NCBI GenBank assembly: GCA_026416815.1 | Contig: JAOAEJ010000083.1 | Location: 1 to 64,000, forward strand | DNA: 64,000 nt | From: Clostridia bacterium | GTDB taxonomy: Bacteria; Bacillota; Clostridia; Acetivibrionales; DSM-2933 | Direction of reading: 5' to 3' | Part shown: positions 7,688 through 16,253 of the stretch, piece after piece | Layout of the letters: each line of letters opens with the position of its first letter | How positions within the stretch are numbered: the stretch's first letter is position 1 | Position numbers and translations under genes: made by a program | Notes under the pieces: model-generated | The model's input: the letters and a program-made list of their open reading frames with translations, nothing else | What the model was told of the DNA's origin: nothing | The model's database searches: none

Positions 7688-9238
7688 TTACAGTGGTATA
7701 TTTCCATGCTTTTTAGAAGGCCTGTTATCCCGTTTACTTGCAAGCATTTCAAGAGCATTAATAAGCCTGATTCTTGTTGTGGCAGGCTCGATAACATCAT
7801 CCACGTATCCTCTGGCAGCTGCTATATAAGGATTAGAGAATTTCTCCCTATACTCGTCTATTTTTTGTGCTCTGGCTTCAGCCGGGTTTGCCGCTGTAGT
7901 AATCTCTTTTCTGAATATTATATTGGCAGCTCCTTCGGGACCCATAACGGCTATTTCTGCAGAAGGCCATGCATATACCATATCAGCGCCGAGATGTTTG
8001 CTGTTCATAGCTATGTAAGCACCACCATACGCTTTTCTTACGATAATATTGATTTTGGGAACCGAAGCCTCTGAAAAGGCATACAGGAGTTTTGCTCCGT
8101 GTCTGATTACTCCACTGTGCTCCTGACCAACACCAGGCAGATATCCCGGTACATCGGTAAATGTTATTATAGGTATATTAAACGCATCACAGAATCGGAT
8201 AAACCTTGCAGCTTTATCTGAGGTATTTACATCCAAGACTCCTGCCATAACTTTAGGCTGATTGGCTATAATACCTACTGTTCCTCCGTTTAATCTTCCA
8301 AAACCTATGATAATGTTCTGCGCAAAGTGCTGTTGGATTTCAAAAAAGTCTCCACCATCAACAATATTTTCTATAATTTGCTTCATATCATAAGGTTTGT
8401 TAGCACCATCGGGTATTATCTCATTCAACTCATAAACCATCTTATTGAGGTCATCATTTGAACCATATTTGGGAGCATCAGAAACATTATTATCCGGTAA
8501 GAAACTTATAAGCCTCTTAATTTCATAAATACAGTCTTTTTCTGTAGGACTCTTGAAGTGTGCTACACCACTTATACTGTTTTGTGAATCTGCACCACCA
8601 AGAATTTCACCAGTTACTTCCTCACCGGTTACCGATTTAATAACCTCCGGACCAGTTATAAACATATAACTGGTCTTTTCTACCATAAATATAAAGTCGG
8701 TAATTGCTGGAGAGTATACCGCGCCGCCGGCACATGGCCCCATAATTACTGATATCTGTGGTATTACACCCGAAGCAAGGGTATTTCTATAAAATATTTC
8801 ACCAAAACCGCTTAAGGAGTCAATCCCTTCCTGAATTCTGGCTCCACCGGAGTCATTTATGCTAATAAAGGGAGCTCCCATTTTTATAGCCATATCCATC
8901 ACTTTTGTAATCTTTTTTGCATGCATTTCGCCGAGTGAACCGCCTATGACTGTAAAATCCTGTGATGATACAAATACCAAACGTCCGTTTATAGTACCAT
9001 AGCCTGTTACGACTCCATCTCCAGGAACCTTTTTCTTCTGCATGTCAAAATCTATGCCTCTCGTTTCAACAAAAGCATCAACTTCGACAAAGCTATTTTC
9101 ATCAAATAGTTCGCTTATTCTTTCCCTAGCCGTCATTTTGCCTGATTTGTGCTGCTTCTCGATGCTATCAACACCACCGCCAAGTTCAAGTCTATCTTTC
9201 TTATCCTGGAGTTGTTTTATTTTGTCGATATTCGCCAT
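7688..9238 (-). CDS. mmdA: Acyl-CoA carboxyltransferase 12S-type subunit (methylmalonyl-CoA carboxyltransferase)
   Basis: A 516-residue carboxyl transferase with two crotonase-like halves. The N-half carries GGSLGEMHAKKITKVMDMA and the oxyanion segment SGGARIQEG; the C-half carries DVPGYLPGVGQEHSG and AYGGAYIAMNSKHLGAD. Length and motifs match methylmalonyl-CoA decarboxylase alpha / transcarboxylase 12S and propionyl-CoA carboxylase beta. With the downstream carrier and 5S subunits, the transcarboxylase reading is favoured. First gene of the operon; GGTGG site before ATG. No biotin carboxylase gene is nearby, consistent with CO2 being taken from oxaloacetate rather than from bicarbonate with ATP. 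Confidence 0.88.
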   Translation of the reverse strand: MANIDKIKQLQDKKDRLELGGGVDSIEKQHKSGKMTARERISELFDENSFVEVDAFVETRGIDFDMQKKKVPGDGVVTGYGTINGRLVFVSSQDFTVIGGSLGEMHAKKITKVMDMAIKMGAPFISINDSGGARIQEGIDSLSGFGEIFYRNTLASGVIPQISVIMGPCAGGAVYSPAITDFIFMVEKTSYMFITGPEVIKSVTGEEVTGEILGGADSQNSISGVAHFKSPTEKDCIYEIKRLISFLPDNNVSDAPKYGSNDDLNKMVYELNEIIPDGANKPYDMKQIIENIVDGGDFFEIQQHFAQNIIIGFGRLNGGTVGIIANQPKVMAGVLDVNTSDKAARFIRFCDAFNIPIITFTDVPGYLPGVGQEHSGVIRHGAKLLYAFSEASVPKINIIVRKAYGGAYIAMNSKHLGADMVYAWPSAEIAVMGPEGAANIIFRKEITTAANPAEARAQKIDEYREKFSNPYIAAARGYVDDVIEPATTRIRLINALEMLASKRDNRPSKKHGNIPL

Positions 9239-9409
9239 TCTTATTCCACCCCATACTCTGATTTTTTGTCGATTTGAAATAGGATTTACGTAATAACTAA
9301 CATTATTGCCTACAATGATTTTTTTATTACCTGGTACTAAATATTATGAAAATTATACCTCACTTTTATGGAGAATGCAATATTTACCTCTTCATTAACA
9401 GCTTTTTAA

Positions 9410-9543
9410 CTTTAATTAACATATTAAACCCTTTTAATGAAGTCCTTTCGATTATTAAACTATAAAATCCTTTCTTATGTAATAGGTTTGCTTTATCCCT
9501 ATTAGTTTTGTCCAATTTATGCATTAATTATAGTTAAAAAGCT
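9410..9543. repeat. Palindromic element with 20-bp inverted ends (134 bp)
   Basis: AGCTTTTTAACTTTAATTAA (9410-9429) is matched by the inverse of 9524-9543 with one mismatch. Inner short hairpins occur (ATTAAA...TTTTAAT near 9433; AATAGG...CCTATT about 9482-9513). The size and plan resemble the five-copy cloverleaf repeat, but the sequence differs. It fills most of the 356-bp gap 9239-9594, which otherwise shows only AT-rich DNA and the promoter side of the 12S gene. Confidence 0.6.
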
Positions 9544-9594
9544 CTATCCAGTTTAAGAAACCTATTTATAAATACAAAAAACTGCCCCAAAATA

Positions 9595-10161
9595 TTAGGA
9601 CAGCTTTTCAATGCAAACTAGTATGGGCGGACAGTTAACCTGATTGATAAACTCTGTTTTCATTACAGTAAACTGCCTGCACTCAATTTTTTCAATAAAT
9701 TCCATAACCTCTTCTTTTTCACCAAAGCCGCTGTCTCCACCATAGTACACAACAATCGAAATTATACCGTTAGTTCCGATAAGCTCCATGGCCTTGGTTA
9801 TAGCTTTGATAGTTGTACTTCCTTTAGTTCCTATGTTGTGGTCTCCACCCGGTAAATACCCAAGGTTGAACATTACGGCCCTTACCTTTTCCTTTACATG
9901 TATGTCCATGTTTTGATGTCCGTCTTTGACCAGCACAACTCTATCAATAAGATTTTTATCCGCTAACTTCTTTTTGGTATTTTCTATAGCCCGATCTTGG
10001 ATATCAAAGGAATATACTTTCCCGCTTTCACCTACAAGTTCGGCTAAAAAAACCGTATCATTACCGTTTCCTGCGGTAGCATCTATTACACAATCACCCT
10101 TTGCAACTACTTGTCTGACTATATCATGGGACTGACCCAATGAATTTTTTATTATGCTCAT
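9595..10161 (-). CDS. mnmM: Class I SAM-dependent methyltransferase, MnmM (YtqB) family
   Basis: A 188-residue methyltransferase. Motif I is VIDATAGNGNDTVFLAEL (about residues 25-42), motif II VYSFDIQ, and FNLGYLPGGDH (about 98-108) is the YtqB/MnmM signature. The family converts nm5s2U to mnm5s2U at the wobble position of tRNA in organisms lacking MnmC. It starts 30 bp after aguB and is probably co-transcribed with it. Full family length; family assignment is strong, activity is by homology. Confidence 0.85.
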   Translation of the reverse strand: MSIIKNSLGQSHDIVRQVVAKGDCVIDATAGNGNDTVFLAELVGESGKVYSFDIQDRAIENTKKKLADKNLIDRVVLVKDGHQNMDIHVKEKVRAVMFNLGYLPGGDHNIGTKGSTTIKAITKAMELIGTNGIISIVVYYGGDSGFGEKEEVMEFIEKIECRQFTVMKTEFINQVNCPPILVCIEKLS

Positions 10162-10191
10162 AAAAATAAGAACTCCAAATTCTAGTCTTGA

Positions 10192-11064
10192 TTATTTTAT
10201 GCAGCCATCGCATGTAAGGATGGTTTTATACATCTCAGGTCTTCTATCCCTAAATATTCCCCAGGAGGCTCTATGGTGCTCTATTTCACCCAGATCAAAT
10301 TCTGCTATGAGGACAGACTCTGAGGTACGGTCGGATTCTGCAATTTTTTCACCTATCTGGTTCGTTATGAATGATGAACCGTAGAAGGTTATCTGGGAAT
10401 CCTTGATTGTTTCCAATCCTATACGGTTGGACGCAACTACAGGCATTATATTGGCGGCAGCATGCCCCTGCATACACATCTGCCAGTGGGTCTTTGAATC
10501 CACCTCAGTCTCTTCTGGTTCTGAACCTATAGCTGTAGGATAAAACAGCATTTCGGCACCCATTAGTGCCATGCAGCGTGCAGACTCAGGAAACCATTGG
10601 TCCCAGCAAATGCCTATACCTATTTTTGCGTAGCGCGTATTCCATACTTTGAAGCCTGTATCTCCGCCATTGAAGTAAAATTTTTCTTCATACCCAGGGC
10701 CGTCAGGAATATGGGTCTTTCTGTATACACCCAACACCTCACCGTCGGCGTCGATTACTGCTACAGAATTATATCTTGCATTGTTTTTTCTTTCATAAAA
10801 GCTTATAGGTAGCACTACCTCAAGCTCTTTAGCTATTGTTTTAAAATGGCTGACTGCTTTATTACTTTCCAGTTCTACAGCATACTGATAGTATTCCATC
10901 AGTTCCTTCTGGCAAAAATAGGGGGTCTCAAAAAGCTCCTGAAGCAAAATAATTTGTGCTCCTTTAGAGGCGGCTTCCCTGACAAGACGTTCTGCTTTTT
11001 TAATGTTTTCTTCTATATCCCATGTACAGCTCATCTGTGTAGCTGCAACAACAACTTTACGCAT
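10192..11064 (-). CDS. aguB: N-carbamoylputrescine amidase
   Basis: A 290-residue nitrilase-superfamily enzyme that hydrolyses N-carbamoylputrescine to putrescine, CO2 and ammonia. The catalytic triad is visible: E43 (LLQELFETPYF), K116 (YRKTHIPDGPGYEEKFYF) and C153 (GIGICWDQWFPE). The HIPDGPGYEEKFYF segment is typical of AguB rather than other nitrilases. It lies 65 bp downstream of aguA, so agmatine is converted to putrescine by adjacent genes. GGAGG precedes the ATG. Confidence 0.94.
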   Translation of the reverse strand: MRKVVVAATQMSCTWDIEENIKKAERLVREAASKGAQIILLQELFETPYFCQKELMEYYQYAVELESNKAVSHFKTIAKELEVVLPISFYERKNNARYNSVAVIDADGEVLGVYRKTHIPDGPGYEEKFYFNGGDTGFKVWNTRYAKIGIGICWDQWFPESARCMALMGAEMLFYPTAIGSEPEETEVDSKTHWQMCMQGHAAANIMPVVASNRIGLETIKDSQITFYGSSFITNQIGEKIAESDRTSESVLIAEFDLGEIEHHRASWGIFRDRRPEMYKTILTCDGCIK

Positions 11065-11129
11065 ATATCATCCTCCTCTATAAGCATACCTGTCAACTAA
11101 ATATGGTACTTATATCTTTAATGTGTAGT

Positions 11130-12158
11130 CTATTTGAATGCGGTGCCTTCGGGCATTTGTTGAGTAAGACAATGTACATTACCGCCGCCTCTGACCAACT
11201 TAATCCCATTCACCTTGGCAATTTTTCTATCAGGAAAAACCTTTGCCAGTGTGCTTTCCGCAGCCTTATCTGTCTCGGAACACTCTCCCCCAAATACCGG
11301 CAGGATTATTCCGCCGTTAACAAAATAGAAATTCAGATAGCTCAATGTCAAGTGTGTATCTTCATAGTATGCAGCAGGGGGCTGTTCAATTTGTACAATT
11401 TCAAAGCGCCTACCTTTTGCGTCTGTAGATTTTTTAAGTGTTTCAATGTTCTCCCTTGAAATCTCATAATTAGGGTCATTGGGATTGGAGCACGTCTGCA
11501 TTATTATGATTCCCGGCTTTGCAAAACACGCTACATTGTCAACATGCCCATCGGTATCATCACCATAGAGGCCTTTTCTGAGCCAAATAAACTTTTCCAC
11601 TCCAAGGTATTGCTTTAATGTATCTTCAATTTCTTCCCTTGATATATGAGGATTCCTGTTTTTATTTAAAAGACATTCCTCAGTAGTCAAAAGCGTACCC
11701 TCACCATCAACATGTATGGAGCCACCCTCCATAACTATAGGTACATCAAACCTGGGTACACCTATATAGTCTAAAATTTTCGGTGCTACAAGATTATCAT
11801 TCTCACAGGGATACTTTCCTCCCCATGCATTAAAAATCCAGTTTATTCCTGCAACTTTCCCCTCGGGATTAACTACAAAAGTGGGACCATTGTCTCTTAT
11901 CCATGAATCATCGTGTTCAAATTCCACTACCTTTACTTTTGGGCTGCAGAATTCCAGAGCTTGCTTAGCAACATCCGGTTTTGCAATAAGATAAACAGGC
12001 TCAAATTCTGCAATTGTATTTGCTACATCCGCAAATGCAGGCAGTATCTCTTCAAATGGCTCCGGCCACAGGGCTTCTTTTATTGGCCATTCCATAAAAG
12101 TACACTTGTGCTTGGCCCACTCAGGGGGCATTTTATAGTTATAACCTTTCGGCAGCAT
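11130..12158 (-). CDS. aguA: Agmatine deiminase
   Basis: A 342-residue guanidino-group-modifying enzyme (PPAD fold) that converts agmatine to N-carbamoylputrescine. Visible motifs are MEWP near residue 22, HDDSWIRDNGPTF, GDDTDGHVDN, and GGGNVHCLTQQ with the catalytic Cys at about residue 330. The frame extends to 12221, but the ATG at 12158 has GAGGTG 8 nt upstream and gives the usual MLPKGY start. First gene of an aguA-aguB-mnmM group. No speA (arginine decarboxylase) or transporter is seen in the window. Confidence 0.94.
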   Translation of the reverse strand: MLPKGYNYKMPPEWAKHKCTFMEWPIKEALWPEPFEEILPAFADVANTIAEFEPVYLIAKPDVAKQALEFCSPKVKVVEFEHDDSWIRDNGPTFVVNPEGKVAGINWIFNAWGGKYPCENDNLVAPKILDYIGVPRFDVPIVMEGGSIHVDGEGTLLTTEECLLNKNRNPHISREEIEDTLKQYLGVEKFIWLRKGLYGDDTDGHVDNVACFAKPGIIIMQTCSNPNDPNYEISRENIETLKKSTDAKGRRFEIVQIEQPPAAYYEDTHLTLSYLNFYFVNGGIILPVFGGECSETDKAAESTLAKVFPDRKIAKVNGIKLVRGGGNVHCLTQQMPEGTAFK

Positions 12159-12578
12159 ATAACACCTCACATGAAATAAGACTGTGAATAGGACTTCTTT
12201 TACGTTCTTTCTTAAAGTCATATACCCAGTCAGGTTGATTAAACATTATAATTTTAATTTGGAATCACTGTTTTGTCAAAATAAATTTAATTCAAAGGCT
12301 AATACTACTTTGTTAGGTTACCATATCCATTAGTTTATACATAATATATGGTGCTATTCCATATCTGCTATAAAAAAACCTCTATAGTATAAACCAAGCC
12401 TTCATATATTATCCATGATGCTAATATACTTTTAGTAAAGAATACTCCAACCGACAATAATTTATTCTCTGGCTGATTATGCAAAAGAATTAATACCCTG
12501 AAGGCACCTATTTGATTTGTACTAAAACTATAATGTGTACTTTGACTAGATATATATACTTATTTTGGAGAGTGACCT
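12159..12578. other. Divergent intergenic region with small nested palindrome
   Basis: A 420-bp region between aguA and the divergent gene at 12579. TTAGTTTATAC (12330-12340) and GTATAAACCAA (12387-12397) are inverted with one mismatch and enclose ATATGG/CCATAT and TATA/TATA arms, a miniature of the outer-stem-plus-two-arms plan seen elsewhere. Promoters for both genes must lie here; none is certain. Confidence 0.3.
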
Positions 12579-13073
12579 ATGAGTACATTAGTTCTTTATA
12601 CATGTATTATCTTCGGTATTTTCAATATATTCTCTCTAGTAATCCTAAGCTATACCTTTAGAAAACCAAAATCTTTTTCAAGGTATCTAATCACCCTTTG
12701 CAATATCGGAGTTAGTATAGATACATGTTTATACATAAATAACTCAAGTATATTTTTAAACAGCTTTTCCGATTGGGTGCAAAAATTTCTGTTGGACACA
12801 ATCGGCATGGGGTTTATCAATAAAAATGAATATACCGACTATGCTTTCTCCCTTATAACAATTTATTGTATTTATATACTTATATTCATTTTTGAGTCAG
12901 CATTTACTCCGTCTAATATAAAGTATAACCTGCGTGTATATAAGAGCAAAATAGGACGCAGCAAACCTGATAAAAAGCAACATGTTTTAAAAAACACATC
13001 AACTATAATAAGTATAATTACTACGGTTATAACCACGCTTATTGCATTATTTAATTTCTTTAATAAAAAGTAG
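12579..13073 (+). CDS. Small multi-pass membrane protein of unknown function
   Basis: A 164-residue protein with about four hydrophobic helices: residues 4-26, a weaker one around 38-52, about 89-107 (FSLITIYCIYILIFIF) and 141-159 (IISIITTVITTLIALF), with a basic cytoplasmic-type loop at about 118-136. GGAGAG precedes the ATG. I do not recognise a family. It stands alone, upstream of a DUF1540 gene on the same strand. Confidence 0.6.
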   Translation: MSTLVLYTCIIFGIFNIFSLVILSYTFRKPKSFSRYLITLCNIGVSIDTCLYINNSSIFLNSFSDWVQKFLLDTIGMGFINKNEYTDYAFSLITIYCIYILIFIFESAFTPSNIKYNLRVYKSKIGRSKPDKKQHVLKNTSTIISIITTVITTLIALFNFFNKK

Positions 13074-13182
13074 AAGCCTCGGGAATCACTTGTGTACTTT
13101 CAAAAAAAATTTTTAAAGTTAGCTTATACAAGCAGGTTTTTGCACATACTAACACTGACTAAAAATTTTTGGAGGTATACTT

Positions 13183-13359
13183 ATGACAAAATGCCAGAAA
13201 ATCATGTGTTCTGTCGGTAGTTGTATTCATAACGAGGGTAAAGAAAACCTATGTAACCTCGAAGCTATTCAAGTAAGCGCATCCGCAAAATCAGACAGCG
13301 GTGCTCCCTACGATGAAACTCTTTGTGCCAGCTATAAATCACATCACAAAAAGAAATAA
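13183..13359 (+). CDS. DUF1540 domain-containing small Cys-rich protein
   Basis: A 58-residue gene, ATG at 13183 preceded by GGAGG 8 nt upstream, TAA at 13357-13359. The product begins MTKCQKIMCSVGSCIHNEG and has Cys at residues 4, 9, 14, 24 and 48, matching the CxxxxCxxN...C...I.V...C layout of DUF1540, a probable small metal-binding domain common in clostridia. It is followed 10 bp later by a strong terminator, so it ends its own transcript. Function unknown. Confidence 0.82.
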   Translation: MTKCQKIMCSVGSCIHNEGKENLCNLEAIQVSASAKSDSGAPYDETLCASYKSHHKKK

Positions 13360-13369
13360 CTGACTTGAG

Positions 13370-13411
13370 ATTAAAATGGCAGCACCAAGTTTATGATGCT
13401 GCCATTTTAAT
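13370..13411 (+). terminator. Rho-independent terminator of the DUF1540 gene
   Basis: A perfect 15-bp stem, ATTAAAATGGCAGCA (13370-13384) with its inverse at 13397-13411, has a T-rich 3' arm. Its last bases overlap the left end of the palindromic element at 13407. Confidence 0.8.
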
Positions 13412-13537
13412 ACTACTTTGCTATTTGGAAATTTATGCTAGAGAAATAACAACCAAAAAACGTTGTTGATTATTTCTTCAGCGGCAAATTAAGCTTGAAA
13501 TTTGCCATAATTAAGGTAAATAACAAAGTAGTATTAA
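13407..13537. repeat. Cloverleaf palindromic element, single copy (131 bp)
   Basis: TTAATACTACTTTGCTATTT (13407-13426) is inverted at 13518-13537 with one mismatch. Inside are two arms: GAAATAA...TTATTTC (13443-13476) and GGCAAATT...AATTTGCC (13483-13506). The plan is the same as the five-copy repeat with unrelated sequence. The right end covers the rluB stop codon. TAATACTACTTTGTTA also occurs at 12301-12316, possibly an end fragment. Confidence 0.7.
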
Positions 13538-14241
13538 TCTATTAACTTTAACTCTTTATAAGTAAGCTTCCTCCACTTACCCTCAGGTAAAGTATCGAGC
13601 TTTAGCTTTCCAATAGCAATTCTTTTTAATTTCAATACAGGATGTCCTATAGCCTCACACATTTTTCTTACTTGGCGGTTACGCCCTTCATGTATAATAA
13701 TTTCTACCTGAGATGAGTATCTTTCTTTATTCAGAACTTTTAACTTAGCAGGCGCTGTTGTAAAATCTTCAATTTCCAGTCCCGTTTCAAAGTTTTCTAT
13801 ATCCAGTTGGCTTGGTGTACCCTTCACTTCCGCTATGTAGCATTTCTCTACTTCATGCTTTGGGTGAGTGAACCTATATGCAAACTCCCCGTCATTTGTG
13901 AGAAGTATTAACCCCGACGTATCATAATCCAGCCTACCTACAGGGTATACTCTCTCTTTGATATCTTTAGCCAAGTCTATCACCGTAGGCCTTGAAAACT
14001 GGTCTTTTACTGTAGTAACATAACCAACCGGCTTATTCAGCATTATATAGACCTTATTTTCTTCCTGGGTAATCACTTTACCGTCTACTTCTATCCTATC
14101 TTTAGGCGAAACCTTTAGACCCATACCGGTAACAACTAGGCCATTTACCGATACACGTCCACTACTTATTAATTCTTCAGCTTTCCTTCTGGAAGCCACT
14201 CCTGCTTCTGCCAGAAATTTTTGCAATCTTACTTCTTCCAC
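13534..14241 (-). CDS. rluB: Ribosomal large subunit pseudouridine synthase B-like
   Basis: A 235-residue RsuA/RluB-family pseudouridine synthase. An N-terminal S4 RNA-binding domain (RLQKFLAEAGVASRRKAEELI, residues 5-25) precedes the catalytic domain with GRLDYDTSGLILLTNDG (catalytic Asp) and GRNRQVRKMCEA. It modifies 23S rRNA by homology. The start is GTG after GGGAGG. Its final codons and stop lie within the right arm of a palindromic element, so the C-terminus ending in KLID may have been reshaped by it. Confidence 0.92.
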   Translation of the reverse strand: MEEVRLQKFLAEAGVASRRKAEELISSGRVSVNGLVVTGMGLKVSPKDRIEVDGKVITQEENKVYIMLNKPVGYVTTVKDQFSRPTVIDLAKDIKERVYPVGRLDYDTSGLILLTNDGEFAYRFTHPKHEVEKCYIAEVKGTPSQLDIENFETGLEIEDFTTAPAKLKVLNKERYSSQVEIIIHEGRNRQVRKMCEAIGHPVLKLKRIAIGKLKLDTLPEGKWRKLTYKELKLID

Positions 14242-14330
14242 AAACTTGCCTCCCTAATTATACCGATGGCCCTTTGCATCTATAGATATAACACATATTA
14301 TATTATTTGAACTTAATTTAAGCAACATGC

Positions 14331-14360
14331 AAAAAAAAGTGGGCTTAGCTTATCCCACTT
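14331..14360 (-). terminator. Terminator after ytfJ
   Basis: AAGTGGG (14337-14343) pairs with CCCACTT (14354-14360); read on the minus strand the hairpin is followed by eight T. It overlaps the ytfJ stop codon and ends the transcript. Confidence 0.85.
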
Positions 14361-14838
14361 AACTATCAACTTCCATATCTTTTGCATATTTAATTGTTGA
14401 ATCGCCGTTTTTGGTTTCTTTTCTAACCGATACCTTCTTTTTAATCGTTTCATTCACCTTTTCTATTAAGTCAGGTACCAAATCAAGTATCTTATCAACC
14501 GATGAATTCATACCCACAGGAAGAAGCTTTATTTGATTTTGGCCCACCACCATAAATGCTACAGGATGAATACTTACGCCGGCACCACTACCTCCGGCAA
14601 ATGGATATTTACTACCGGACTTGCCGCCACCTTCTTCATCATCTTCCCCTTCTGTTATACAACATGAATTATATTCTCCTCCACCTGCTGCAAAGCCGAA
14701 AGAAACCCTTGAAATTGGTATAATCACTGTACCATCAGGAGATTGCACCGCATCTCCTACGATTGTATTTACATCAACCATATCCTTAATGCTTTGCATC
14801 GCCGTCGTCATCAGACCTTCTATTGGATGTCCTGCCAT
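14359..14838 (-). CDS. ytfJ: Sporulation protein YtfJ (GerW family)
   Basis: A 159-residue GerW/YtfJ-family protein. HPIEGLMTTAMQSIKDMVDVNTIVG near the N-terminus, VIIPISRVSFGFAAGGGEY and the Gly-rich GSGAGVSIHPVAFMVV are diagnostic. In Bacillus it is a forespore protein linked to spore germination. GTG at 14847 is possible, but the ATG at 14838 lies better after AAAGGGCGG. It overlaps the end of the DUF2953 gene by 53 bp, which suggests coupled translation. Confidence 0.9.
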   Translation of the reverse strand: MAGHPIEGLMTTAMQSIKDMVDVNTIVGDAVQSPDGTVIIPISRVSFGFAAGGGEYNSCCITEGEDDEEGGGKSGSKYPFAGGSGAGVSIHPVAFMVVGQNQIKLLPVGMNSSVDKILDLVPDLIEKVNETIKKKVSVRKETKNGDSTIKYAKDMEVDS

Positions 14839-15436
14839 TAATAACACCGCCCTTTAGATTTTTGTTTTTCAACCTATGGAGTAGTACCTTTATTACCACA
14901 ACTATAATATGGACTGTTTTAATACTAAATATGCAATATAATTCAGCTTTAAACTTCTTTTCCATAAAGTTTGGTCTAACACAAACCCTATTTTTTAGCG
15001 TTGTAAAAGTGTTTGCTATGATTGAGGTAAATACACCTGCTGCTGCCCATAGCATGCCACTTATAATTCCCGTATAATAAGCGTCCCCTGTGCCTATATC
15101 AATCTCTAATTTTACTTCGTTTAACCACAATTTTTTTTTCAGGTATACCTTCAGTTTCTCCATCAACTCGTAAACTTTATGTAAATTCCTTAGTTTATTT
15201 AATATGCCATCGGCTTCCGTTGATTTAGCTTCTTTTTTCTCGCTTATCCTATGCAGTCTATCTTTGATTTTATACTCATATTTTATTAAGCCTCCAAGTG
15301 CAGAAAAGGTTAACTTTATATAATCATTAAGGCCAATAACTTCGTATTCAAGTATTATATATATCCTAACTATAAAGAGGATAGAAAGTATTATTATTAA
15401 AAACAAAATAAAAATAGCCAAGTAAAGCATTATCAC
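14786..15436 (-). CDS. DUF2953 domain-containing membrane protein
   Basis: A 216-residue protein with an N-terminal membrane helix (LYLAIFILFLIIILSILFIV, residues 4-23) followed by a beta-rich region (YVKLTF-like GLNDYIKLTFSALGGLIKYEY) and a second hydrophobic segment near 170-185. It matches DUF2953, usually found just upstream of ytfJ in endospore formers and thought to have a sporulation role. GAGGTG precedes the ATG. The downstream end is shared with ytfJ. Confidence 0.82.
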   Translation of the reverse strand: MIMLYLAIFILFLIIILSILFIVRIYIILEYEVIGLNDYIKLTFSALGGLIKYEYKIKDRLHRISEKKEAKSTEADGILNKLRNLHKVYELMEKLKVYLKKKLWLNEVKLEIDIGTGDAYYTGIISGMLWAAAGVFTSIIANTFTTLKNRVCVRPNFMEKKFKAELYCIFSIKTVHIIVVVIKVLLHRLKNKNLKGGVINGRTSNRRSDDDGDAKH

Positions 15437-15470
15437 ACCTCATTTAGCTATTTTTGCCTACATAACGCAA

Positions 15471-15498
15471 AAAATACACATAAAAATGTGTATTTTTA
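15471..15498. terminator. Hairpin between scpB and the DUF2953 gene
   Basis: AAAAATACACAT (15471-15482) and its perfect inverse (15487-15498) have T-runs on both strands. On the minus strand it lies after scpB and only about 35 bp before the DUF2953 start, so it may separate scpAB from DUF2953-ytfJ or attenuate readthrough. The adjacent stretch 15534-15602 has a further long imperfect hairpin (GTGTTTT...AAAACAC, CAATTAG...CTAATTG). Confidence 0.65.
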
Positions 15499-15625
15499 TA
15501 TTTTTGTTCTATTAAGTTTGTATAGATTACTGTAAAAGTGTTTTTACCAGCCAATTAGGCAAATTGCACTTATAACAGCTAATTGTCTACTTGAAAACAC
15601 AAAATTTACACAGGCTCATTTTAGG

Positions 15626-16180
15626 TCAAACTTCCTCCTGCATTTGTTTTTCTACCAGTGCCTGCAGCTCCGTTACTTGCAAGCTGGGAAGCTCATTTAT
15701 TGACTTAAATCCGAAACACCTTAAAAACTCCTCAGTTGATTCATATAGGATTGGCTTTCCTGGAGCGTCAAGTCGCCCTGCTTCCTTTATCAAATTCCTT
15801 TCAAGCAGTCTGGTCACTGCGCTATCGGAATTTACCCCTCTTATTTGCTCAATTTTTGCCTTTGTGATTGGTTGATTGTATGCAATAATAGCTAGAGTCT
15901 CAAAGGCAGCCTGTGAAAGTCCCTGCTTCTGCCGAGGCTCATAAAGCTTTTTAATATATTCATAATAATTGGGTTTTGTACACAGTTGATAGCCGCTATT
16001 TATTTCTCTAAGCATTATACCACGGTTGGATATTCTATAATTATCTATCATGTTAGCAATAATAAGCCTGGTAGTCTTCTTGTCAATTTCAATAGCTTCA
16101 GCTATTTTATCAAGTGAAAGCACATCTCCTGCCGCAAATAAAAGTGCCTCAACTATGGCCTCAATTTCTTTAATCTCCAT
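15626..16180 (-). CDS. scpB: Segregation and condensation protein B
   Basis: A 184-residue ScpB with two winged-helix domains. IEAIVEALLFAAGDVLSLDKIAEAI opens domain one; LSQAAFETLAIIAYNQPITKAKIEQIRGVNSD is the ScpB signature in the second. With ScpA and Smc it forms the chromosome condensin. The frame is open to 16312 and an ATG at 16267 overlaps scpA, but the ATG at 16180 lies 8-9 nt after GGGGG and gives the usual length. It follows scpA closely on the same transcript. Confidence 0.92.
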   Translation of the reverse strand: MEIKEIEAIVEALLFAAGDVLSLDKIAEAIEIDKKTTRLIIANMIDNYRISNRGIMLREINSGYQLCTKPNYYEYIKKLYEPRQKQGLSQAAFETLAIIAYNQPITKAKIEQIRGVNSDSAVTRLLERNLIKEAGRLDAPGKPILYESTEEFLRCFGFKSINELPSLQVTELQALVEKQMQEEV

Positions 16181-16253
16181 CCGGAATTCCCCCACATAGA
16201 TATACCCTAGATTCTTAATATCATCAAGAGACTCAATTTTGTAATCCTTACTA

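Noticed and set aside
7606-7800. 64-residue open frame overlapping the 12S gene end and a repeat copy
   Set aside because: It lies in another frame of the carboxyltransferase gene and reads into the repeat; a shadow frame.
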